From Desulfobacterales bacterium (lineage in GTDB: Bacteria; Desulfobacterota; Desulfobacteria; Desulfobacterales; UBA2174_A): DNA of 17,944 bases. Shown piece after piece: positions 8,617 through 16,083 of this stretch (position 1 is its first letter; every line of letters begins with the position of its first letter). Location: contig JALOPD010000109.1 in the NCBI GenBank assembly GCA_025454075.1, forward strand, positions 1-17,944, read 5' to 3'. The notes beneath the pieces were generated by a model. It was not told where the DNA came from, made no database searches, and worked only from the letters and a program-made list of their open reading frames with translations. The position numbers were made by a program, and so were the translations under genes.

Positions 8617-10066
8617 CGACGACGACCAATTGCGCAAGAGCTTTCACAAGCTGCTGGTCGAGGAGGGCTACACGGTGGCGAGCGCGGCGTCGGGCGAGGA
8701 CGGCCTCCGGAACATCCAGAAAAGCATGCCGGACCTCGTCGTCCTGGACATGCGCCTGCCGGGCATGAACGGGCTGGAGACCTTTCGGGCCATCCACCGG
8801 CTGGAGCCCAAGCTGCCGGTCATCATCATGACGGCGTTCGGCACCACCGAGCACGCCATCGAGGCCACCAAGCTCGGGGCGTTCGACTACGTGTTGAAGC
8901 CCTTTGACATCCCCGGCATGCTCGGTATCATCCGGCAGGCCTTGGAGGCCGGGCGGTTCATGCGCTCGCCGGTGGACATGGACGGCTCGCCGGGCAAGAC
9001 CAGCCGCGAGGCCATTGTCGGCCGCAGCCGGTCGATGCAGGATGTCTACAAGGCCATCGGCCGGGTCTCCTCCACCGAGGCCACCGTGCTCATCCGCGGC
9101 GAATCCGGCACGGGCAAGGAGCTGGTGGCCCGCGCGGTCTATTCCCACAGCCTGCGGGCCGGCAAGCCCTTCCAGGTCATCAACTGCGTCGCGATCCCGG
9201 AAAACCTGCTGGAAAGCGAGCTCTTCGGCTACGAGAAAGGCGCCTTCACGGGGGCCGCCCACCGCCGCGTGGGCAAGATCGAACAGGCCAACGGCGGCAC
9301 CGTTTTCCTGGACGAAATCGGCGACATGCCCTTCGGCATCCAATCCAAGATCCTGCGTCTGTTGCAGGAAAAGAGCATTGAACGTCTCGGCGGCCGGGAG
9401 ACCATCCCGGTGGACGTGCGCATCATCGCCGCCACCAACCGCGACCTCGAGACCGCACTGCAGCAGGGCCGCTTCCGCGAAGACCTCTACTACCGGCTGA
9501 AGGTGGTTACGATCGCCCTGCCCCCGCTGCGCGACCGGCCGGACGACATCCCGCTGCTCGCCGAGTACTTCATCGCGCGGTATGCGGCCGAATTGGACAT
9601 GGACAACCCGGGCATCACCCCGGAGGCCGTCGCGGTGCTCGCGGGCCACGGGTGGCCGGGAAATGTCCGCGAGCTGGCCAACGCCCTCCAGAAAGCCCTG
9701 ATTTTCAACCGCGGCGCCCCGATCCAGCCGGCGGAGATGACCCAGGCCGTGGGGGGCGGCGGCGACCGCCGGCTCTCCTCCATACGGGAGACCGACCAGG
9801 TCCTGCGCCAGTGGGCGCGGGAGGCCATCGCCGCGAGCGCGGACGGCGGCAAGTTCGACTCCCTCATGGACCACTTCGCCGCCATCCTGGTCGGCGAAGC
9901 GCTGACCATGACCCGCGGCAACCGCTCCCAAGCCGCACGGCTCCTCGGCCTCTCGCGGCCCACCCTGCACTCCAAGATTGAAAAATACCGGCTGCGGCTG
10001 ATGACGTCCGTCGCGGGCGCGCCGCCGGATCCCGGCAGCGTGCAAAAGGCGAAAGACCTCCCGTGA
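8594..10066 (+). CDS. Sigma-54-dependent response regulator (AtoC/ZraR type)
   Basis: A 490-residue enhancer-binding protein. The receiver domain has DDDD at 8-11, phospho-acceptor Asp52 (VVLDMRLPG), Thr80 and Lys102 (LKPFD). The central AAA+ domain has Walker A GESGTGKE (169-176), the sigma-54 contact loop GAFTGA (216-221), Walker B GGTVFLDEIGD and the arginine-finger region FREDLYYRL. The C-terminus carries a Fis-type helix-turn-helix (about 442-468, GNRSQAARLLGLSRPTLHSK). Start ATG 8594 has AAGGAG seven bases upstream and matches the family N-terminus MSTILIVDDDD. A longer in-frame extension from 8477 is rejected because it lies inside the kinase gene. Two sigma-54 promoters downstream, each with the same upstream palindrome, are its likely targets (inference). 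Confidence 0.96.
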   Translation: MSTILIVDDDDQLRKSFHKLLVEEGYTVASAASGEDGLRNIQKSMPDLVVLDMRLPGMNGLETFRAIHRLEPKLPVIIMTAFGTTEHAIEATKLGAFDYVLKPFDIPGMLGIIRQALEAGRFMRSPVDMDGSPGKTSREAIVGRSRSMQDVYKAIGRVSSTEATVLIRGESGTGKELVARAVYSHSLRAGKPFQVINCVAIPENLLESELFGYEKGAFTGAAHRRVGKIEQANGGTVFLDEIGDMPFGIQSKILRLLQEKSIERLGGRETIPVDVRIIAATNRDLETALQQGRFREDLYYRLKVVTIALPPLRDRPDDIPLLAEYFIARYAAELDMDNPGITPEAVAVLAGHGWPGNVRELANALQKALIFNRGAPIQPAEMTQAVGGGGDRRLSSIRETDQVLRQWAREAIAASADGGKFDSLMDHFAAILVGEALTMTRGNRSQAARLLGLSRPTLHSKIEKYRLRLMTSVAGAPPDPGSVQKAKDLP

Positions 10067-10095
10067 CCGGACCGCCCCCGGCCGGGACCTTCCCG

Positions 10096-10122
10096 TTTAC
10101 ATTTTGTAAAAAGTCCGGACAG
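10096..10122 (+). promoter_or_regulatory. Candidate enhancer (UAS) for the sigma-54 regulator, site 1
   Basis: The palindrome TTTACA-TTT-TGTAAA (10096-10110) is followed by A, six further bases and GACAG (10118-10122). The same arrangement recurs at 11589-11615. Its centre is about 107 bp upstream of the -24 GG of a sigma-54 promoter, a normal enhancer distance. The adjacent bases 10113-10120 are the palindrome GTCCGGAC. Binding by the neighbouring regulator is inferred. Confidence 0.6.
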
Positions 10123-10208
10123 GCGGCCCCCATGCACACGCCGGCCGCCGCAGCCGGATATGCATGCGCTATCGAGCAGTTAGCTTGATCGGCCCCGGGC
10201 CCGCGGGG

Positions 10209-10224
10209 TGGCACATGCTTTGCT
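10209..10224 (+). promoter_or_regulatory. Sigma-54 promoter upstream of the first universal stress gene
   Basis: TGGCAC-ATGCT-TTGC-T matches the sigma-54 consensus TGGCAC-N5-TTGCW at every conserved position, with GG at 10210-10211 and GC at 10222-10223 spaced correctly. The predicted start near 10235 gives a leader of about 115 nt before the ATG at 10351. It lies in the 284-bp gap after the sigma-54 regulator gene. Confidence 0.8.
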
Positions 10225-10350
10225 TTTATTTTAAAGCGGAACGCCGGGCTCACCCGCCTGTGCGCCCGCCCTCGGTTCAACCAGCCGGTCGGGCGCTCAG
10301 GTCGGGTTTTCGAGGGCCCGAATCCCTTGTACCGAAAAGAGGAGCCGCCC

Positions 10351-10833
10351 ATGCAGGAGGTCAAGACCATCCTGGCCGCCGTCGACTTTTCGCTGTATTC
10401 CCCCCAAGTGCTCCGGTCGGCCGCAACCCTCGCACGGGCGCTCCGGGCGCAGCTCGTCGTCGTCAATGTCCTCAATCGCAGGGATGTCGACGCCATGGAA
10501 ATGGTTCAGCGAAGCTTTCCCGGGCTGTCGATGCCGCAGTTCATTCAGAACACGACGGCGGAGCGCCGGCGCCTGCTCGAGAAGCTGCTGATGGAGGAGG
10601 GCGCCGAGTCGCTCTCGGTGAAAACGCGGGTCGACGTGGGGGTGCCTTTCAAGGAGATCCTCAAGGCTGTCGACGCGGAGAAGGCCGACCTGCTGGTCAT
10701 GGGGACCAAGGGCCGCGGCAACCTCGCGGATGCCCTCTTCGGCTCCACCGCCGAAAAAGTGTTCCGGCGCTGCCCCGTTCCCCTGCTGAGCGTGCGCCCG
10801 GAGCGGCATATCCCCGAGGCGGCCGCCGGATGA
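10351..10833 (+). CDS. Universal stress protein (UspA family, ATP-binding type)
   Basis: A 160-residue single Usp domain. It begins MQEVKTILAAVDFSLYSPQ, with the first beta strand and conserved Asp, and ends with the nucleotide-binding motif G-x2-G-x9-G-S (GTKGRGNLADALFGS) and the final strand CPVPLLSVRP. The intact motif predicts an ATP-binding rather than UspA-like non-binding member. ATG 10351 is chosen over a TTG eight codons upstream because AGAGGAG lies at correct spacing before it. It has a sigma-54 promoter and a candidate enhancer in front. It lies 112 bp before the CBS-ACT gene with a small hairpin but no terminator between, so the two are probably one transcript. Usp proteins help survival under starvation and stress; a specific role is not visible. 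Confidence 0.93.
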   Translation: MQEVKTILAAVDFSLYSPQVLRSAATLARALRAQLVVVNVLNRRDVDAMEMVQRSFPGLSMPQFIQNTTAERRRLLEKLLMEEGAESLSVKTRVDVGVPFKEILKAVDAEKADLLVMGTKGRGNLADALFGSTAEKVFRRCPVPLLSVRPERHIPEAAAG

Positions 10834-10875
10834 GTTGGGGCCCGAACCGGTCGTCGGTTTATTGGGCCATCGAGG

Positions 10876-10894
10876 CCGGGCGGCCATCGCCCGG
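10876..10894 (+). other. Intercistronic hairpin between usp and CBS-ACT genes
   Basis: CCGGGCG (10876-10882) and CGCCCGG (10888-10894) pair perfectly around a five-base loop. No U-run follows, so it is unlikely to terminate transcription. It may adjust mRNA stability between the two genes. Confidence 0.4.
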
Positions 10895-10945
10895 TGCGTA
10901 AGCGAAATCGGATCCCGCAACCCTTGACCCGACGGAGGTGATGGA

Positions 10946-11554
10946 ATGCTGGTAAAAAATTGGATGAGCAAAAACGTGGTCACCATCAACGAGGACGACT
11001 CCATGCAGGATGCCATGAAGTTGATGAAGCAGCACAGCATCCGCATGCTGGACGCCACCACCCTGGACGTCCATGAACTGCTCTACTTGATCTCGAAAAT
11101 CAAGGTCAAGAACATCATGTCCAAGAGCCCGGTCGCCGTGTCCCCGGACCTCACGGTGGAGGAAACCGCCGAAATCCTGCTCAACAACAAAATATCGGGC
11201 GTGCCGGTGGTCGACGAAAAGGGGAAGGTGGTCGGGACCATCACCCAGACCGACCTGTTCCGCGTGCTGATCGCCTTGACCGGTGTCGGCAAACGGGGCA
11301 TCCAGTTGGCCTTTCAGGTTGCAGACCGGCCCGGGTCCATCAAGGACCTGGCGGACCCCATCCGCAAACACGGCGGCCGCATGGTGAGCATCCTGACCTC
11401 CTACGACAACGTGCCCGACGGCTTCCGCAAGGTTTACATCCGCATGTACGGCCTGGACCGCGCCAAGCTGCCTGCCCTCAAGGAAGAGCTGGCCAAGGCG
11501 GCCAAGCTCCTCTACCTTGTGGACCACCGCGAAAACCGGCGGGAGATCTACTGA
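10946..11554 (+). CDS. CBS-ACT domain protein with a shortened first CBS motif
   Basis: A 202-residue cytoplasmic protein. It has a CBS half-motif (VKNWMSKNVVTINEDDSMQD, residues 3-22, to Leu35), a complete second CBS motif (about 53-110, ending GTITQTDLFRVLIAL) and a C-terminal ACT-like domain (about 117-190, FQVADRPGSIKDLAD). CBS pairs bind adenine nucleotides; ACT domains bind amino acids or similar ligands. In relatives I recall, the first CBS contains a strand pair and a GIVTDRDL-like end after IRML. Here IRML joins directly to DATTLDVHELL, so about 25 residues appear lost in frame at about 11050. GGAGG lies seven bases before the ATG. A strong terminator follows directly. The gene sits between two stress-protein genes, probably co-transcribed with the first. 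Confidence 0.88.
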   Translation: MLVKNWMSKNVVTINEDDSMQDAMKLMKQHSIRMLDATTLDVHELLYLISKIKVKNIMSKSPVAVSPDLTVEETAEILLNNKISGVPVVDEKGKVVGTITQTDLFRVLIALTGVGKRGIQLAFQVADRPGSIKDLADPIRKHGGRMVSILTSYDNVPDGFRKVYIRMYGLDRAKLPALKEELAKAAKLLYLVDHRENRREIY

Positions 11555-11556
11555 AG

Positions 11557-11591
11557 AAACCTCCGGGAGCGGACGCACCCGGAGGTTTTTT
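11557..11591 (+). terminator. Intrinsic terminator after the CBS-ACT gene
   Basis: The stem CCTCCGGG (11560-11567) with CCCGGAGG (11578-11585), extended by AAA/TTT at the base, is followed by six T (11586-11591). This is a textbook rho-independent terminator three bases after the stop codon. Confidence 0.9.
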
Positions 11592-11615
11592 ACACCCTGT
11601 AAAATTCTTCGACAG
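11588..11615 (+). promoter_or_regulatory. Candidate enhancer (UAS) for the sigma-54 regulator, site 2
   Basis: TTTTACA-CCC-TGTAAAA (11588-11604) is a perfect 7+7 palindrome, followed after six bases by GACAG (11611-11615), exactly as at site 1. Its centre lies about 115 bp upstream of the -24 GG of the second sigma-54 promoter. Its left arm overlaps the T-run of the preceding terminator. Confidence 0.6.
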
Positions 11616-11709
11616 CGGCGGCAGCGGCCTTCTTTTGCCCGTCTCTCCAACAGGCCGATATTCAATATTATTTCAGTTCATTGGCTTGAGCCCTGCCGCC
11701 CCAGAGGGA

Positions 11710-11725
11710 TGGCATGTCTGTTGCT
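11710..11725 (+). promoter_or_regulatory. Sigma-54 promoter upstream of the second universal stress gene
   Basis: TGGCAT-GTCTG-TTGC-T matches TGGCAY-N5-TTGCW with correct GG (11711-11712) to GC (11723-11724) spacing. The predicted start near 11735 gives a leader of about 65 nt. An AT-rich palindrome ATATT-C-AATAT (11658-11668) lies between enhancer and promoter, where a bending protein such as IHF often binds; it does not match the IHF consensus well. Confidence 0.72.
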
Positions 11726-11800
11726 GTTATGATGGCGAATCCCGCCTCCAACCGATAGATCTCTATTCCGAACCATAGGGGAACGAAAAGGAGATCGCCC

Positions 11801-12256
11801 ATGAAGGAGTTCAAGAAAATCCTCTTCCCGGTGGACCTTTCCCAGTCTTCGGCCAAAATCGTGCCGTTCCTGCAGAGCCTGGCCGGCCGCTACGGGGCCC
11901 GCATCCACCTGCTGTTCGTGGCCCGGGTGTTCGACTACTTCACGAGCATGTACGTCCCGCACCCCTCGGTCAGCCAGTTCGAAAAGGAGGTGATCGAAGG
12001 GGCCGAAAAACGGCTGTATGAATTCGCGGACGAAAGCTTCAAGGACTTCCCGGGGACGAAAACCAAGGTGGTCGCCGGAGACCCGTCCGATGAAATCCTG
12101 AGTTACATCGAGGAGCACGGCATCGACCTGGTGGTCATGGGGACGCACGGCCGCAAGGGCCTCGACAAAGTCATCTTCGGCTCGGTGGCCGAGCGGGTGG
12201 TCAAGGCCTCGCCGGTCCCGGTGCTGGTGGTGAACCCCTTCAAGGTCAGCGACTGA
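11801..12256 (+). CDS. Universal stress protein (UspA family, ATP-binding type)
   Basis: A 151-residue single Usp domain. It starts MKEFKKILFPVDLSQSS, with the usual strand-1 Asp, and carries the nucleotide motif G-x2-G-x9-G-S (GTHGRKGLDKVIFGS) near residues 115-130, followed by SPVPVLVVNP. It is only moderately similar to the other Usp in this window, so the pair is not a recent tandem duplication. AAAAGGAG lies about eight bases before ATG 11801. It has its own sigma-54 promoter and enhancer-like palindrome. Function beyond a nucleotide-binding stress role cannot be read from the sequence. Confidence 0.94.
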   Translation: MKEFKKILFPVDLSQSSAKIVPFLQSLAGRYGARIHLLFVARVFDYFTSMYVPHPSVSQFEKEVIEGAEKRLYEFADESFKDFPGTKTKVVAGDPSDEILSYIEEHGIDLVVMGTHGRKGLDKVIFGSVAERVVKASPVPVLVVNPFKVSD

Positions 12257-12363
12257 GGCCCCGGACGAAAGGCGAGAGCGAGCTGCGCGTCCGGGTGGCA
12301 ACACGAGCATCAAGGCGGCTCACCCGGGAGCGAACTTCTTGCAGCGCGAACGGTGAAGAGGCC

Positions 12364-12394
12364 GGGCGTCACCCGAAGCGATGACGCTTTTATT
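12364..12394 (+). terminator. Probable intrinsic terminator after the second usp gene
   Basis: GCGTCA (12366-12371) pairs with TGACGC (12382-12387), extendable by two G-U pairs, followed by TTTTATT. The stem is short and it lies about 110 bp after the stop codon. Confidence 0.5.
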
Positions 12395-12422
12395 GCTCCG
12401 GCAAGTAAATATGTCGAACTTC

Positions 12423-12456
12423 AGCATATCACGCAGAGGCGGATCGGAGTGCCCGA
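12423..12456 (+). repeat. Dispersed 33-nt element, copy 2
   Basis: Matches 7069-7101 at 30 of 33 positions. The internal stem is TCGG (12444-12447) with CCGA (12453-12456), a compensatory change relative to the GCGG/CCGC of copy 1. It lies about 120 bp before a response regulator gene; copy 1 also precedes a two-component gene. Confidence 0.6.
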
Positions 12457-12575
12457 CCCAAGGCGCCGGGGCCATGGAAGCGCGAAGGTGCAACTCGTTA
12501 GACGGTTTTCTAATACCTCATCCAATTCGGGCGGTGCCACCCGGCATGTTCGCCCGGCCGTGGAGGCGGTGAGCG

Positions 12576-12998
12576 ATGGAGAGCAAGGGGCTGATCCTGG
12601 TGGTCGACGATGATCCGGACATCGTGGCGACGTCGCGGATCATTCTGGAAGGCAACGGTTACGAGGTGCACACGGCTTCCAACGGGAAAGAAGCCCTCGC
12701 TCTCCTGTCCCGGGTCAAGCCGGACCTCATGCTGCTGGACGTGATGATGGCCTCGGACACGGAGGGCTTCGACCTGGCCTTCAAATTGAAGGAAGACCCC
12801 GAGTTCAAGGACCTTCCGATCATCATGCTGACGGCCTTCCTGGACAAGGTGCGGACGGAGGGTGCGGGGCCCTTCGAGTTCATTCTGGGAGAGCAGTGGC
12901 CGGTGGAGTGGCTCTTCGAAAAACCGTTGGACACCAAAAAACTGCTGGCCAAAATCGAAGCCATTTTCAAGGCCAGGAAGATCGTCCCCAGCGGCTGA
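12576..12998 (+). CDS. Single-domain response regulator (receiver only)
   Basis: A 140-residue CheY-like receiver without an output domain. The acidic pocket is DDD (11-13), phospho-acceptor Asp55 (LMLLDVMM), the switch Thr86 (MLTAF) and Lys116-Pro117 (FEKPLD). The stretch between Thr86 and Lys116 is about eight residues longer than in CheY and includes GEQWPVEW, so the beta4-beta5 region carries an insertion. GGAGG lies about nine bases before ATG 12576. It is followed 71 bp later by a histidine kinase and then by electron-transfer genes; it probably works with that kinase as a phosphoryl shuttle or by protein contact. No DNA-binding domain is present. Confidence 0.92.
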   Translation: MESKGLILVVDDDPDIVATSRIILEGNGYEVHTASNGKEALALLSRVKPDLMLLDVMMASDTEGFDLAFKLKEDPEFKDLPIIMLTAFLDKVRTEGAGPFEFILGEQWPVEWLFEKPLDTKKLLAKIEAIFKARKIVPSG

Positions 12999-13069
12999 GA
13001 GCCGCCCGGGGCTGTCCGTTCCCGGTTCCTTCACGCAGCCCGAACTTCCCCGGCAAAGGAGGGAAGGTG

Positions 13070-14935
<1,866 letters not shown>

Positions 14936-14947
14936 GGAGGCAAGCGC

Positions 14948-15433
14948 ATGACCGCAGCCAAGATCACACCGGAAGCGGCGCCGGATCTCACGCCGCTGGA
15001 CGCCATCCTGAGCGAGCACCGGGGACAGAAGGGGGCCGTGATCCCGGTGCTCCAGAAAGCCCAGAAGATTTACGGCTACCTGCCGCCGCAGGTGCTGCGG
15101 CACATCAGCGCCGGCCTGCGCGAGCCCCTGAGCAGGATTTACGGGGTGGCCACCTTCTACTCGCAGTTTTACCTGACCCGCCGGGGCCGGAACATCGTGC
15201 GCCAGTGCGACGGGACCGCCTGCCACGTACGCGGGGCCGGTAAAATCGTCGAGCGCATGGAGCAGGAACTCGGCATCACGGCCGGCGCGACCACCGCCGA
15301 CTACCGGGTCACCTGCGAGGTGGTGTACTGTCTGGGCTCCTGCGGCCTGGCGCCGGTGGCCGTGGTGAACGAGCAGACCATCGGTAAAATCGCGCCCGAA
15401 AAGATGGTCGCGATTTTAAAAAGTCTGGAATGA
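14948..15433 (+). CDS. NuoE/HndA-type [2Fe-2S] subunit (24-kDa family)
   Basis: A 161-residue thioredoxin-like [2Fe-2S] protein of the complex I 24-kDa family, as found in NADP-reducing hydrogenase (HndA) and NAD-linked formate dehydrogenases. The N-terminal helical part (PVLQKAQKIYGYLPPQVL) and IYGVATFYSQFYL are typical. Ligands are Cys87-x4-Cys92 (CDGTAC) and Cys128-x3-Cys132 (CLGSC); Cys123 is extra. TAAGGAGG before ATG 14948 overlaps the stop codon of the kinase gene. It carries electrons between the flavin subunit and downstream clusters. The HndB- and NuoF-like genes that follow place it in a soluble NAD(P)-linked complex rather than in membrane complex I. Confidence 0.93.
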   Translation: MTAAKITPEAAPDLTPLDAILSEHRGQKGAVIPVLQKAQKIYGYLPPQVLRHISAGLREPLSRIYGVATFYSQFYLTRRGRNIVRQCDGTACHVRGAGKIVERMEQELGITAGATTADYRVTCEVVYCLGSCGLAPVAVVNEQTIGKIAPEKMVAILKSLE

Positions 15434-15448
15434 GATACAGGAAGGAAA

Positions 15449-15468
15449 TGTTCGGGGGAATTCGAACA
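15449..15468 (+). other. Small inverted repeat after the NuoE-like gene
   Basis: TGTTCG (15449-15454) and CGAACA (15463-15468) are perfect complements around eight bases. No U-tract follows. It could be a minor hairpin or an operator. Confidence 0.3.
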
Positions 15469-15494
15469 ATGAGTGATGGCCCTTGATCAGTTCC

Positions 15495-15549
15495 ATGTGG
15501 GAGAGGCTTCCAGCCTCGATGCCTTCGCGGCAAGATGCCGCTCCCACAT
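15495..15549. repeat. REP-like clover-shaped inverted repeat
   Basis: Outer arms ATGTGGGAG (15495-15503) and CTCCCACAT (15541-15549) enclose two further hairpins: AGGCT-TCC-AGCCT (15504-15516) and GCGGC-AAGAT-GCCGC (15527-15541, sharing its last base with the outer stem). The 55-bp unit has the look of the short GTGGGAG-type intergenic palindromes that occur in many copies in some proteobacteria. Only one copy is in this window. It lies between the NuoE-like and HndB-like genes. Confidence 0.6.
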
Positions 15550-15591
15550 TAGTTTCCCTGAACCCTGTAACCTCGATAGAGGGATAGGACC

Positions 15592-15966
15592 ATGCCGAAA
15601 CTCATGAGCATCGAGGATTTCAAAAACCTGCAGGAGGAGTCGCGCCGCAGCATCCGGGTGCGCAACAAGACCGGCACCCGGATCATCGTCGGCATGGGCA
15701 CCTGCGGCATCGCCGCGGGCGCCCGCGAAACGATGCAGGCCGTGCTGGCGGAGCTGAAGAAGCGGGAGATCGACGCCCACGTGACCACGGTGGGATGCAT
15801 CGGCATGTGCGCCTCGGAGCCGCTGGTCGACATCGAGCAGGCGGAGGGGACCCGGATCACCTACGGGCCGGTGAAACCGGACATGATCCCGCGCCTGATC
15901 GAGGAGCACCTGGTCAACGGGCGGGTGGTGCAGGAGTGGGTCGTGGCCCGCATGGCCAAAACATAG
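15592..15966 (+). CDS. HndB-like thioredoxin-fold ferredoxin-like protein
   Basis: A 124-residue protein similar to HndB of NADP-reducing hydrogenases and to the N-terminal thioredoxin-like ferredoxin domain of NuoF/HndC. The motif GTCGIAAGARE (36-46) and the motif GCIGMCASEPLV (68-79) are visible. Only three cysteines are present (38, 69, 73). Alignment by eye with the NuoF-like neighbour, which has four, shows Gly34 where that protein has its first cysteine, so a normal [2Fe-2S] cluster is uncertain. The N-terminal 28 residues are charged and probably helical. It sits between NuoE-like and NuoF-like genes, the classical HndA-HndB-HndC order. The start at 15592 has only a weak Shine-Dalgarno sequence (AGAGGGATAGG). 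Confidence 0.88.
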   Translation: MPKLMSIEDFKNLQEESRRSIRVRNKTGTRIIVGMGTCGIAAGARETMQAVLAELKKREIDAHVTTVGCIGMCASEPLVDIEQAEGTRITYGPVKPDMIPRLIEEHLVNGRVVQEWVVARMAKT

Positions 15967-16083
15967 TCCGGAACCGTTTCGGTTTTCCCTGTCCGGGTTT
16001 CGGGTTTTCAGACAAACGGCTCGAGCGCCCCGAGTGACCGGCGGCGGAAGGCGGGCGTAGCGCCCTGCGAAGGAGGCGGTCTT
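15967..16083 (+). other. 117-bp spacer with GTTTCGG-rich repeats and a small hairpin
   Basis: Two related stretches, GTTTCGGTTTTC and GTTTCGGGTTTTC, follow each other at 15975-16009. They resemble the minus strand of 3511-3539 in the ald-tkt spacer. Nearer the next gene, GGGCG (16053-16057) and CGCCC (16061-16065) can pair just before AAGGAGG. No promoter was recognised. Confidence 0.4.

Larger units (their letters stand above)
12257..12575 (+). other. 319-bp non-coding region with several RNA-like structures
   Basis: No gene was found here. It contains a hairpin CCCGGACG/CGTCCGGG (12260-12267 with 12288-12295), an alternative stem CCGGGTG/CACCCGG (12291-12297 with 12321-12327) that would exclude the first, a probable terminator (12364-12394), the second copy of the 33-nt element (12423-12455), and a stem just before the next gene. 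That last stem pairs CCACCCGG (12537-12544) with 12554-12563, with a two-base bulge, and would cover part of the Shine-Dalgarno sequence. No convincing promoter was recognised. Confidence 0.45.

Noticed and set aside
8567..10045. Open frame antisense to the sigma-54 regulator, and a similar plus-strand frame opposite transketolase (2037-3512)
   Set aside because: Both mirror well-conserved enzymes or regulators and lack plausible ribosome sites and protein character.
10131..10187. Eighteen-codon open frame starting ATGCACACG in the spacer before the first usp gene
   Set aside because: There is no Shine-Dalgarno sequence, it is very short, and it lies between the enhancer and the sigma-54 promoter where it would not be in the usp transcript.
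12295..12312. TGGCAA...GC resembling a sigma-54 promoter
   Set aside because: Spacing between GG and GC is only eight bases.
15449..15468. TTCGAAC as a possible tRNA T-loop
   Set aside because: No acceptor stem, anticodon arm or CCA end can be drawn around it.
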